A stretch of DNA of 64,000 nucleotides. Origin: an uncultured Paracoccaceae bacterium. Its GTDB lineage: Bacteria > Pseudomonadota > Alphaproteobacteria > Rhodobacterales > Rhodobacteraceae. A program made the translations under genes and the position numbers. Within the stretch, counting starts at the first letter, position 1. Each line of letters starts with the position of its first letter. The stretch covers positions 62,001 through 126,000 of the forward strand of contig CANKZJ010000001.1 of NCBI GenBank assembly GCA_947488605.1. Reading direction: 5' to 3'. The notes beneath the pieces are model-generated. The model made no database searches, was not told the DNA's origin, and saw only the letters and a list, made by a program, of their open reading frames with translations. Shown here in pieces: positions 27,380 through 36,274 of the stretch.

Positions 27380-29797
27380 CTACTTCGCGGCGTATGGACC
27401 TGTTGGGACAACCTTTGCGTTGATCATTTGACCCAAAACATCAACCGTAACCAACGTGCCCTCAATCGCAATCGCCGGCACCACAAACGCATAAGCCAGG
27501 TTGCGCGCAACACGGTGCCCCCACCCCCCGGACGTCACTGTCCCCACGACCTGACCGTCAAACATGACCGACGCCCCGGGATGTGCAGCACCATCCTCGC
27601 TTTCAAGTTCAAGCGTGATCAACTTGCGGTGCGGACCCGCTTTGACCCTTTCTGCAAGGGCTGCTTTGCCTACAAAATCAGTTTTTTCCATGCGGACAAA
27701 GCGATCAAGACCTGTCTCAAACGGATCAAATTCGGTCAACAGGTCTGCTTTCCAATGCAGATATCCCATTTCCAACCGCATGGATTCGACTGCCAAAGCA
27801 CCAAAAATCTGCATCCCGAGCGGATCGCCTGCCTCGCGCAAAGCAAGGTAGGCTGCATAAAGTGACGCATTTGGAATATGAACCTCATAGGCCAACTCGC
27901 CCGAAAAGCTTACCCGCATAACGGTTGATGGCGCAAATCCGATGAAACATTCGCGCACAGACAACCACGGGAATGCAGCGTCCGACCAATCAGCGCGGCT
28001 GACCTGCTGCATCACGTCGCGGGCTTTTGGACCCGCAACGACCAGAATCGTCTGATCATTGGTCAATGACCGGATTTGCACATCCTCGTCGGGGCCAATA
28101 TGCCCGCACAACCAATCCATATCGTGCAACTCCGACGCCGCCGCAGAGCCATACCAGATCCGGTCAGGGCCACGGTCCGAAGCCGGGATATTCGCGATCG
28201 TCGCCTCGGATTTGAGCATCCCTTGGTCGTTCAACAAATAGGCCAAACCCACCCTGCCCGCTTTGCGCGGCAGACGACCGCAAATCATCCGGTCTAAGAA
28301 ATCTTGTGCACCATCTCCTGTAATCTCAAACCGGTTAAACCCATTGACCTCACATAGGCCAACAGCACCCTGAACTGCAGCAACTTCACCTGCAACCACA
28401 TCAAATGTTTCGTCAAAACGGAAACCGTGCGTGACAGAAAATGTGGGCGAAGGTGCTATGTATTCAACGCGTTCCCATCCATTCACCACCGTGAACACGG
28501 CACCTTCCGCCGCCAGAACAGGTGTCAGTGAGGTGGTCTTCGCCATCCGGCCCGCCGGGCGATGTTCATTGGGAAAATGGAACCGGAATTCGTTTTGGTA
28601 ATCCTCAATTGCCTTGAGCGCTGTCAGTTCAACGTTCGTGTGGCCCGCAAAACGACGTGGATCAATCACCCAAGTGTCATAACATGCCTCGCCGTGCACG
28701 ATCTGCTGGGCCAAAAGCCAGCCATGCCCGCCACCTTCACCCAGACCGGCCCGCAACCCGATGATGCAAAATGCATTGCGTTTACCCGGGATCGGCCCGA
28801 CCAATGGTGCGCCATCAATCGTGTACGTAATTGGTCCGTTGACCACCGTGTGAATGCCAACTTCCGTCAGTACTGGCATCCGCTCAAAAGCGCCTTCAAG
28901 CACGTCCGTAATCCGGTCCAGGTCATCGGGGCACAACGCATTCACGAAATGCGGATCAATCCCGTCCATACCCCATGTGCGGCATCCTTGTTCGTAAAAT
29001 CCAACCAACAGGCCATTCTTTTCCTGCCGTGAATAGTAATCGCTGATCGGACAGCGCAGCAGCGGCATGCGGTGGCCCGCATCACGGATCGCGGGAATTT
29101 CCTCTGTCACCAGATACTGATGTTCCATGGACATTACCGGATGATGGACGCCCATCATCGCGCCAACTTCATTGACGCGGTAACCGCAGGCATTCACGAC
29201 AATCTCGCATTGGATATCGCCCTGATCAGTATGCACTGTCCAACTGTCATCTTTGTGTTGGGTCAACGCCGTGACGGAGGTGTTGCGATAAACCTCTGCC
29301 CCGGCTTTGCGTGCCCGCCGTGCAAGCGCCTGACACAGTTGCGCGGGATCAATGTCACCGTCGCTCCCATCCCAAAGGCCACCAATCATGTTGTCGGTGG
29401 AAATCAGCGGATGCCGGCGCGCACATTCCTCCGCATCAAGTACTTCGAATTCAACATCCATCCCGCGCGCCATTGACGCAAAATGACGGTAACCATCCAT
29501 TTGCGCGTCAGTATTGGCAAGACGGATGCCGCCATCACCGTGGTGATAGTTGATCGGGTATTCAGGATCGTCGGCTAATTCTTTGTAAAGGTTTATTGAA
29601 TGGGTCTTAAGCCCGACCATGGTTTGGTTCATACCAAAGTTGGTGACTTGTGCCGCAGAGTGCCACGTCGTGCCAGAGGTCAGCTCATTTCGCTCAACCA
29701 AGACGACATCGCTCCAACCTTCTTGGGTCAAGTGATACAATGTCGAACAACCTGCGATACCGCCGCCGATAACCACAACGCGTGTTTGGGATTTCAT
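27380..29797 (-). CDS. Dimethylglycine dehydrogenase-like flavoprotein (DAO + GcvT domains)
   Basis: An 805-residue enzyme of the DMGDH/SDH/PDPR family. The N-terminal DAO domain has the FAD motif VVVIGGGIAGCSTLYHL, then TTWHSAAQ, where the His corresponds to the covalent-FAD residue of dimethylglycine dehydrogenase. The C-terminal half (about 430-805) holds the folate-binding GcvT domain and GcvT C-terminal barrel. Such enzymes oxidatively demethylate N-methyl amino acids and pass the one-carbon unit to tetrahydrofolate. The ATG at 29797 was chosen because AGAGG lies 8 nt before it, inside the longer GTG-started frame. It diverges from an mttB-family gene. Confidence 0.9.
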   Translation of the reverse strand: MKSQTRVVVIGGGIAGCSTLYHLTQEGWSDVVLVERNELTSGTTWHSAAQVTNFGMNQTMVGLKTHSINLYKELADDPEYPINYHHGDGGIRLANTDAQMDGYRHFASMARGMDVEFEVLDAEECARRHPLISTDNMIGGLWDGSDGDIDPAQLCQALARRARKAGAEVYRNTSVTALTQHKDDSWTVHTDQGDIQCEIVVNACGYRVNEVGAMMGVHHPVMSMEHQYLVTEEIPAIRDAGHRMPLLRCPISDYYSRQEKNGLLVGFYEQGCRTWGMDGIDPHFVNALCPDDLDRITDVLEGAFERMPVLTEVGIHTVVNGPITYTIDGAPLVGPIPGKRNAFCIIGLRAGLGEGGGHGWLLAQQIVHGEACYDTWVIDPRRFAGHTNVELTALKAIEDYQNEFRFHFPNEHRPAGRMAKTTSLTPVLAAEGAVFTVVNGWERVEYIAPSPTFSVTHGFRFDETFDVVAGEVAAVQGAVGLCEVNGFNRFEITGDGAQDFLDRMICGRLPRKAGRVGLAYLLNDQGMLKSEATIANIPASDRGPDRIWYGSAAASELHDMDWLCGHIGPDEDVQIRSLTNDQTILVVAGPKARDVMQQVSRADWSDAAFPWLSVRECFIGFAPSTVMRVSFSGELAYEVHIPNASLYAAYLALREAGDPLGMQIFGALAVESMRLEMGYLHWKADLLTEFDPFETGLDRFVRMEKTDFVGKAALAERVKAGPHRKLITLELESEDGAAHPGASVMFDGQVVGTVTSGGWGHRVARNLAYAFVVPAIAIEGTLVTVDVLGQMINAKVVPTGPYAAK

Positions 29798-29878
29798 GTC
29801 GTAGTCCTCTAAATTTGTCACCTCATTGACAGCGGAAATGGCATGCGCGTCAATTCAAAACCGCATGGCTTGAGGAAC

Positions 29879-29898
29879 GAATTTGTTTGCGCAAATTC
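29879..29898. promoter_or_regulatory. Inverted repeat between DMGDH-like and mttB-like genes, candidate operator
   Basis: Perfect 7-bp arms GAATTTG (29879-29885) and CAAATTC (29892-29898) flank 6 bases. A second nested 10-bp palindrome TTTGCGCAAA (29886-29895) overlaps it. The element is near the middle of the 161-nt divergent spacer, a natural place for one regulator to control both genes. The regulator is unknown. Confidence 0.5.
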
Positions 29899-29958
29899 AC
29901 ATGGCGGCGCAGGGTTCATCTGCGCGGCATTGATAAATGTAGTGTCGGAAACTCACGA

Positions 29959-31497
29959 ATGCGGATCACAGTGACAAACCCCAAAACAACCTCTCGCAGA
30001 TCAGGTCGTAAGGCGCGTTTGGCGCAGCGCGCATCCCCCCCGACAATTAATCCAGCAGCACCGGGTCAAACTGGTGGATTCTATCGCCCGCTGAGCGAAG
30101 CTGACCTCAAAGCAATTTATCAAACAGCGCTGCGATTGTTGGCTGAGTTGGGAATGGGCGAAGTTCCTGAAAGACTGAAAGCAGACCTGCTAAAGGCTGG
30201 TGCGATCGAACTTGCAGAAGATCGGATCGGCCTGCCTCCCTCCTTGGTGGACGCGTACATTGCGTCTAGCGCCAAAAGCTTCGTGCTCCATGGCCGCGAT
30301 CCGGAACGCTCAATTGAGATTGGTGGCGATAAAGTTTACTTCGGGACCGGTGGTGCGGCGGTGAACACGCTTGATATCGACACTGGACGGTATCGTCCGT
30401 CCACTCTGGTTGATCTGCATGATTTCACCCGGCTTCAAGATAGTTTGGATAATATTGCCTGGTTTACGCGGTGTTGCATCGCCACGGATGTGCCCGACAA
30501 TTATGATCTAGATATTAACACAGCCTATGCCTTGCTCAAGAACACAACCAAGCCGGTAGCGACTGCCTTCACCATAGCCGATCATGTTGCACCAATCGTC
30601 GAGATGCTGGATATCGCAGCTGGTGGGCCGGGTGCCTTTGCAAAGCGTCCATTTCTGAAAGCACATATTAGTCCGGTCATTTCGCCAATGCGCTTTGGTG
30701 AAGACGCGGTTGATGTGGTTTACGAATGCATCGCCCATAACATTCCGATGTCTTGCATTACGGCGGCACAAGCAGGTGCCACAGCTCCGGCGACAATGGC
30801 GGGGTTTTTGGCCCAGTCGCTTGCTGAAACGCTCGCAAGTCTTGTGATGGTCAATGTCATCTCTCCGGGCTTTCCGATGATTTTTTCGAACTGGCCGCTC
30901 GTAATTGACCTGCGCACGGGTGCTTTTGCCGGGGGCGGCGGCGAGACAATTCTGTTAAATGCCGCATCTGCGCAGCTCTCAAATTGGCTCGGTTTGCTAT
31001 CAGGCGTTGCCAGTTCAATGACTGATGCAAAGGCCATTGACGCGCAGTACGGAATGGAAAAAGGCATGACGAGCCTTGCTGCAGCATTGGCTGGCGGTAA
31101 TTTGATATATGAAAGCGCGGGTATGACGGCCGCGTTGCTTGGCGTGAGTTTCGAAGCATTCGTTTTGGATGACGATATGTTGGCAATGTCGTATCGGGCT
31201 CTTCGCGGTGTTGAGGTCAACGACACCAATCTTGGTTTCGACGCGATTTGCGCTGCAATCCGCGGCGATGGGCATTTCTTGGGGGCACAACAAACCTATG
31301 ACGCCATGGAACGCGACTATCACTATCCAAAATTGGCAGATCGCGACCAACCCCGAACATGGGAAGAGAACGGAGCAGAAGATGCTTGGACCCGTGCGAA
31401 TGAACGCGCGAAACACGTCTTGGCTACTCATCGCCCCAACTATTTGAGCGCGGAGCAAGATGCCGCGATAAGAGCAAGTTTCAAAATATTGATTTGA
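29959..31497 (+). CDS. MttB superfamily methyltransferase (non-pyrrolysine type)
   Basis: A 512-residue protein of the trimethylamine methyltransferase superfamily. The MttB barrel is seen in GGFYRPLSEADLKAIYQTALRLL, KVYFGTGGAAVNTLDID and SGVASSMTDAKAIDAQYGMEKGMTS. Archaeal MttB has an in-frame amber codon read as pyrrolysine. Here the frame has no internal stop, so this belongs with non-Pyl members such as the glycine betaine:corrinoid methyltransferases. The ATG at 29959 was taken; the ribosome-binding site is weak. With the divergent folate-linked DMGDH-like enzyme it suggests demethylation of a quaternary or tertiary amine. The cognate corrinoid protein is not in the window. Confidence 0.85.
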   Translation: MRITVTNPKTTSRRSGRKARLAQRASPPTINPAAPGQTGGFYRPLSEADLKAIYQTALRLLAELGMGEVPERLKADLLKAGAIELAEDRIGLPPSLVDAYIASSAKSFVLHGRDPERSIEIGGDKVYFGTGGAAVNTLDIDTGRYRPSTLVDLHDFTRLQDSLDNIAWFTRCCIATDVPDNYDLDINTAYALLKNTTKPVATAFTIADHVAPIVEMLDIAAGGPGAFAKRPFLKAHISPVISPMRFGEDAVDVVYECIAHNIPMSCITAAQAGATAPATMAGFLAQSLAETLASLVMVNVISPGFPMIFSNWPLVIDLRTGAFAGGGGETILLNAASAQLSNWLGLLSGVASSMTDAKAIDAQYGMEKGMTSLAAALAGGNLIYESAGMTAALLGVSFEAFVLDDDMLAMSYRALRGVEVNDTNLGFDAICAAIRGDGHFLGAQQTYDAMERDYHYPKLADRDQPRTWEENGAEDAWTRANERAKHVLATHRPNYLSAEQDAAIRASFKILI

Positions 31498-31545
31498 TGT
31501 GGTCGCAACTTTGCTTTGCCTACCGTCTACCTAGTGCAGCATCTC

Positions 31546-33927
31546 TTAGAAGTCCTTCCAAATATCGTCTGAGTTTCGCGCAAATTGCTCGGTGTCGCCA
31601 ACGGCTCTTTGCCTTGGTGCGGCACCAGCAGTTTTTCGAATGGGGCTCCCTTGGTACTCCGAAACGATCGGTGCTGCGCGCTGCGGAACAAAGGTTGCAA
31701 TGTTATCAGGAACGTCAGGTGCACCGCCGTGCACATCTTCTAATTCGAAACGCGTGACGAGATCGGCCAGCTGTCCGGCATCGCTGTTCAATGCGTGACT
31801 GCTTGCTGTCGCTTCTTCGACCATGGCCGCGTTTTGTTGCGTAACTTTATCAAGCTGCGTCACACCAATATTGATCTCCCCCAGACCGATCGATTGCTCC
31901 TGCGCACCGGCTGAAATCTCTCCAACAAGGCCAGAGATATGATTGATGTGGCCTGCGATCTTCGTCAGTACCTCTCCTGCCTTACCGACAAGGCTCACAC
32001 CCTTTTCGACCTGAACAGAGCTTTGACTGATGAGCGTCTTGATTTGCTTGGCGGCATCTGACGATCTTTGCGCTAATGCACGTACTTCCGATGCGACCAC
32101 TGCAAAGCCGCGACCTGCTTCGCCCGCGCGGGCGGCTTCAACGCCGGCATTCAAGGCCAATAAGTTGGTTTGGAACGCAATATCATCAATCACCCCAATG
32201 ATTTGCGAAATCTCCTCAGAAGAACTTTCGATTTCAGTCATTGCCCGTACTGCGTTTTGAACCACAGGTTCGCTTTCCTGCGCATCCAAACGTGCGTTGC
32301 CAACGACGCCTTCCACTTCTTTTGCACCATCTGCTGCGGATTTGACGCTGGCAGTCAGTTCATCAAGTGCCGCTGCTGTTTGCTCTAAGGTTGCGGCCTG
32401 ATTTTCCGTGCGCCGCGATAGATCATCAGACGACTGGCTCATATTATCGGACCGCTGGCGGATCGCGCTGGCGCGCGTCACCACAGACCCAATCGTTTCG
32501 TTCAAAGTGTCTACGGTCTTGTTGAAATTCTCTCGTAGCTCTTCGTAGTCTGCGGGAAAGGAATCCTTGATATGATGTGTAAGGTTTCCATCGGACAATT
32601 GCGTCAATGCCGTGCTCAGCTGTGCGACCACTTTGCCTTGTTGCGCTTGATGGTTCTGGCGCTCTTCTTCCGCAAAATCGGATGCCTTCAGCTTGTCACG
32701 AAAAGCGATCAATGCATCAAACAGGCTTCCTATTTCGTCTCGCCTATCCTGATCCTGAAATGCAAAATCGTAGTTCTTCTGCGAAACTTGATCCATTGCA
32801 GCGCCAAGCCTCGCAAGAGGTTTCACGAAAGATTGCGCCGTGACCCAGCCCAAAAGCACCCCCAAACCGGCAATAATCGCAGTGACCAAAATCATTTTGT
32901 TACGCACCAGTATGGCAGGCGCTGTCACCTCTGCGCTGTCGATTTCGCCCACTATGCCCCAATGTTGGTCAAATATGTCGATATGGCTGCTCTTGGCCAT
33001 AACTGTCGCCCCGGTCAGACCAATGGATTCCGCCGTGAACTCTGAACCATGTTCCACCGCAACAACAGCCTGCGATATCCCTGACACATCGTCCAGAATG
33101 ATGTGTCTATCCCCAAACCGAGACATGCTTCGGGCCCTCATATCCGCGCCAACGGCATAGATTTCGCCTGTTTCACCCAAACCAATTGGGTTGTTCACAA
33201 TGGCAACAATCTGATCAGTTGGAATTTGCACAGCAACAACGCCAATTGTCATGCCTGACGCATCAACAACCGGTGTTGCCAAGAATGAAGCAGGTGCACC
33301 AGCGCTTGGCGCGTATGGGGCGAAATCAGCAAAGTACAATTGACCGCTTTCGCCGTTGCGCGCTGCTGCATACGCCTCGGCCAAACCAGACATCGCGAAC
33401 GGACCTGTGACAAAGTTCGTTGCAAAGTCAGGTTCCTTGAACACAGAATACATCAAATCCCCATCCGTGTTGAACAAGAAGATGTCGTAATAGCCAACCG
33501 TGTCTTTGATCTGCCGGAAAAACGGGTGAAATCGACCATGTTGAAAATGGTAAGGAATGGTTTCTTCAGCTTGATCCAAGCGATCCTTTTGTCCAGGTGG
33601 ATTTGGGTTATTTGAAATATAAGCCTCTTGTAGCCCAGGACCGTCAATCATCAGGTTATAAGAACTGTCAAAGCCATTCAAAGCGGCAAGAACTGTAGGA
33701 TCCACACCCAACGCCCGGACGTTGCTTCCTAAATTATCAAACCAAGTGACCATTGCATCGCCACGCGTCTGCGTGAGTAGCTGGAAGTTTTCGCGCGCTT
33801 GTTCAACAATGTTGCGTTTGAAATCTAAGTATCCAACCACTGCGATGCTTACACTTGCTGATACGCACAATGCGGCAATAATCGCGGGTAGTTTTCGTGA
33901 AATCGGAATTGCAGTCCAAAACGTCAT
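31546..33927 (-). CDS. Methyl-accepting chemotaxis protein with periplasmic Cache-like sensor
   Basis: A 793-residue chemoreceptor. TM1 lies at about 10-31 and a large periplasmic sensor (about 32-320) has Cache-like segments (DIFLFNTDGDLMYSVFKE, ATPVVDASGMTIGVVAVQI). TM2 is at about 325-347. HAMP and a full signalling domain follow, with the hairpin tip EISQIIGVIDDIAFQTNLLALNA region. The last residues, IWKDF, match the xWxxF pentapeptide that tethers CheR/CheB. The ATG at 33927 was chosen because GAGG lies 5 nt upstream. No other chemotaxis genes are near. A CtrA-like site sits 50-64 nt upstream. Confidence 0.93.
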   Translation of the reverse strand: MTFWTAIPISRKLPAIIAALCVSASVSIAVVGYLDFKRNIVEQARENFQLLTQTRGDAMVTWFDNLGSNVRALGVDPTVLAALNGFDSSYNLMIDGPGLQEAYISNNPNPPGQKDRLDQAEETIPYHFQHGRFHPFFRQIKDTVGYYDIFLFNTDGDLMYSVFKEPDFATNFVTGPFAMSGLAEAYAAARNGESGQLYFADFAPYAPSAGAPASFLATPVVDASGMTIGVVAVQIPTDQIVAIVNNPIGLGETGEIYAVGADMRARSMSRFGDRHIILDDVSGISQAVVAVEHGSEFTAESIGLTGATVMAKSSHIDIFDQHWGIVGEIDSAEVTAPAILVRNKMILVTAIIAGLGVLLGWVTAQSFVKPLARLGAAMDQVSQKNYDFAFQDQDRRDEIGSLFDALIAFRDKLKASDFAEEERQNHQAQQGKVVAQLSTALTQLSDGNLTHHIKDSFPADYEELRENFNKTVDTLNETIGSVVTRASAIRQRSDNMSQSSDDLSRRTENQAATLEQTAAALDELTASVKSAADGAKEVEGVVGNARLDAQESEPVVQNAVRAMTEIESSSEEISQIIGVIDDIAFQTNLLALNAGVEAARAGEAGRGFAVVASEVRALAQRSSDAAKQIKTLISQSSVQVEKGVSLVGKAGEVLTKIAGHINHISGLVGEISAGAQEQSIGLGEINIGVTQLDKVTQQNAAMVEEATASSHALNSDAGQLADLVTRFELEDVHGGAPDVPDNIATFVPQRAAPIVSEYQGSPIRKTAGAAPRQRAVGDTEQFARNSDDIWKDF

Positions 33928-33976
33928 GTTCACCTCGGCGATAAATCAAATTTCGCCAATGCTTGCACCTCGTGAC

Positions 33977-33991
33977 TTAATATCAGCTTAA
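33977..33991 (-). promoter_or_regulatory. Candidate CtrA-binding site upstream of the chemoreceptor
   Basis: TTAA (33977-33980), seven bases, TTAA (33988-33991): the CtrA spacing, although the fifth base of the second half is not the preferred C on either strand. It is 50-64 nt upstream of the receptor ATG, where a CtrA-activated promoter would be expected, and directly after the mtlK stop. CtrA controls motility and chemotaxis in related bacteria. Confidence 0.42.
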
Positions 33992-33992
33992 A

Positions 33993-35501
33993 CTACAAAG
34001 TTTTTTGTAGGTACACGTCTTTGCTGGCTGTGCTTGCGTCCGTTTCCAAATAGGTTCGCATGGCGGCTTCTGTCCCGTCACGTTGCACCAACCGATGCCA
34101 ACGACAAAATGCCTCTGCAAAGCGCGCATTCTGGCCAAGGTCGCCATAGAACTGCACTTGGTCGATCCAAACCTGTGGGGAGGTACGCGCAGCCAAAGCT
34201 GCCTTTACAAGTGTGTCCCAGAATGGATCGTTCGGGGCAATCGCACTGCCATCTTCGCGTGTCCCCTGACACATGCGTGCCCACATTGCCTCAATCAAGG
34301 CCAAGCCTTCGAGGCTGGCATCTGTTGCGAGCGCTTCGCGGATGATGGGGTGCAAAAAACCTGCATGTCGTGATGATCCATCAAAGGCCACTCGGCGCGT
34401 CGTGTCGCGTATTTCGGGGTTCGAAAAACGGCGATCAATCAAATCAACATAATTAAGCGGGCTCATGTCCGGCACTGCATCAACATGTGGCACAATTTCT
34501 GAAATTTCAATCTTGCGAAATACGTCTTTGATCAATGGATGGGCCATTGTTCCAGCAATCGTATCAACCGAAAGCAATTCTCCCGGCGTGGCAATAATTT
34601 GATGGCCCGCATTGAGCAGACGCAGCTTCATCGCCTCATAAGCATGCACGTCTTGGGTAAAGGTAGCACCCGCCTTGTCCCAATCAGGGCGACCAGCGCA
34701 GAATTTATCCTCAATCACCCATTGACGAAAGTTTTCATGCGTTACGGGGGCTTCGTCGTCGACACCAAACGCGCTTGCAAGGGCAAGTTCTGATGGGCCG
34801 GTAGCGGGCACAATGCAATCCACCATCGCATTCGGAAAGGCTACGTTTTCGTCAATCCAAGCGGCAAGATCAGAATCAGACAGTGCTGCCAACCCGACTA
34901 CGGTCTGTCGCAGAACATCACCATTGCCTTGCAAGTTATCGCAGCTTTGACAGGTGAATGGGCCCTTGTTGGCAAGCCGACGCGCCGCAAGAGCGGCAAT
35001 AATTGCACCAAACGCTGTCTTTGGGGACAATGGGTTTTGGCTGTCATGGAGCATATCGGGATGGTCCGCATCAAATCCACCAGCGCTTGACTGATAATAG
35101 CCCCCTTCGGTCACCGTCATCGCGACGATGCGAATGTAGGATTGCGCCATTTGCGCGATAAGTGGTGCGTTATCTGCGGCCACCGGAACAAAATCAATCA
35201 TCGCACCTGTGACTTCGGCAGATTTGCCAGAAGGATCAAGTTCTATCAATGTGGTGAGGCAATCTTGGCGCAACAGCCGGTCACGCTGTGCGGCATCGGC
35301 AGGCCGTACACCCGCGCCGACAATAGCCCAATCATGCGCAAGACCAAGATCCATCAAACGATGAAGGTACCAAGCTTGGTGAGCACGGTGAAAATTGCCT
35401 AAACCGATGTGCACAATACTCGCAGAGAGATCCGCCCGGTCATAATTCGGAGTACGAACATCTTGTGGCAATGCGCCAAGGGTTTCCAAACTCAATTTCA
35501 T
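33993..35501 (-). CDS. mtlK: Mannitol/polyol 2-dehydrogenase (long-chain)
   Basis: A 502-residue NAD-dependent polyol dehydrogenase of the mannitol dehydrogenase family, oxidising D-mannitol (and D-arabitol or sorbitol in relatives) to the ketose. Recognised by IVHIGLGNFHRAHQAWYLHRL (nucleotide site), the TEGGYY segment and the KLRLLNAGHQ motif of the active site. The ATG at 35501 overlaps the smoS stop as TGATG and matches the family N-terminus (KLSLETLGALP); an in-frame ATG at 35513 is the alternative. It is the last gene of the polyol operon. The fructokinase gene (mtlZ) that follows in the Rhodobacter sphaeroides operon is absent here. Confidence 0.92.
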   Translation of the reverse strand: MKLSLETLGALPQDVRTPNYDRADLSASIVHIGLGNFHRAHQAWYLHRLMDLGLAHDWAIVGAGVRPADAAQRDRLLRQDCLTTLIELDPSGKSAEVTGAMIDFVPVAADNAPLIAQMAQSYIRIVAMTVTEGGYYQSSAGGFDADHPDMLHDSQNPLSPKTAFGAIIAALAARRLANKGPFTCQSCDNLQGNGDVLRQTVVGLAALSDSDLAAWIDENVAFPNAMVDCIVPATGPSELALASAFGVDDEAPVTHENFRQWVIEDKFCAGRPDWDKAGATFTQDVHAYEAMKLRLLNAGHQIIATPGELLSVDTIAGTMAHPLIKDVFRKIEISEIVPHVDAVPDMSPLNYVDLIDRRFSNPEIRDTTRRVAFDGSSRHAGFLHPIIREALATDASLEGLALIEAMWARMCQGTREDGSAIAPNDPFWDTLVKAALAARTSPQVWIDQVQFYGDLGQNARFAEAFCRWHRLVQRDGTEAAMRTYLETDASTASKDVYLQKTL

Positions 35502-36274
35502 CAACTCATCCATTGCCCGCCATCGACGTTATACGTCTGCGACACGATGTAATCTGCGTCAGACGACGCCAAAAAAACGGCCATACCGGCTAGGTCTTGT
35601 GGGGCGGCAAAGCGGCCAGCAGGAACCGATGCTGCCACTTCGGCCTTCTTTTGTCCGGGTGCTTTGTTTTCAAGCTTTGCAAACATCGCATCGACGTGAT
35701 CCCAATGCGCGCCATCAACAACGCCGGGGGCAATCGCGTTAACGTTAATGCCGTGTTGAATAAGGTTCAGACCCGCCGATTGGGTCATGGAGATCACCGC
35801 GGCCTTTGTCGAACAATAGACCAAAACAAGGCTTTCACCCCGCCTGCCCGCCTGAGACGCCATATTGATGATTTTACCACCATGACCTTGGGCAATCATC
35901 TGCTTTGCCGCGGCCTGCATGGTAAAAAGTGTCCCCGCGACATTCACGGCATATAGTTTGTCATAACTCTCGCGCGTGATATCGACCGTTTCAGCCGCAT
36001 CAAAAAGTGCTGCGTTGTTCACGAGAATATCAAGCTTACCTGTCCGGCCGACGACGGCAGCGACGGCGGCATCAATGCTGCTTTGGTCGCCGACATCTAG
36101 GCTGACGGCATAGGCCTGTTCACCAAGCTCTGCTGCGGCCTCTTGGGCCGCATTCAGATTGATGTCAGCAATCGCGACCATCGCACCTTCTGCGATATAG
36201 CTTTGCGCGAAATGATAGCCGATGCCGCGTGCGGCACCGGTTATCAGCGCAGATTTCCCGTCCAGTCGCATCAT
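35501..36274 (-). CDS. smoS: Sorbitol dehydrogenase, short-chain (SmoS type)
   Basis: A 257-residue classical SDR that oxidises sorbitol (and galactitol or iditol in relatives) with NAD. The cofactor motif TGAARGIG is at 13-20, NNAA near 86, the catalytic Ser in INMASQAG, and YCSTK as the Tyr-x-x-x-Lys motif. The C-terminal NVDGGQWMS is typical. It is coupled with smoK upstream (overlapping ATGATG) and mtlK downstream. The smoEFGK-smoS-mtlK order is that of the characterised R. sphaeroides polyol operon. Confidence 0.92.
   Translation of the reverse strand: MMRLDGKSALITGAARGIGYHFAQSYIAEGAMVAIADINLNAAQEAAAELGEQAYAVSLDVGDQSSIDAAVAAVVGRTGKLDILVNNAALFDAAETVDITRESYDKLYAVNVAGTLFTMQAAAKQMIAQGHGGKIINMASQAGRRGESLVLVYCSTKAAVISMTQSAGLNLIQHGINVNAIAPGVVDGAHWDHVDAMFAKLENKAPGQKKAEVAASVPAGRFAAPQDLAGMAVFLASSDADYIVSQTYNVDGGQWMS

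Noticed and set aside
29959..31497. Pyrrolysine-containing trimethylamine methyltransferase
   Set aside because: The frame has no internal amber codon and no pylTSBCD genes are present, so the pyrrolysine type is excluded.
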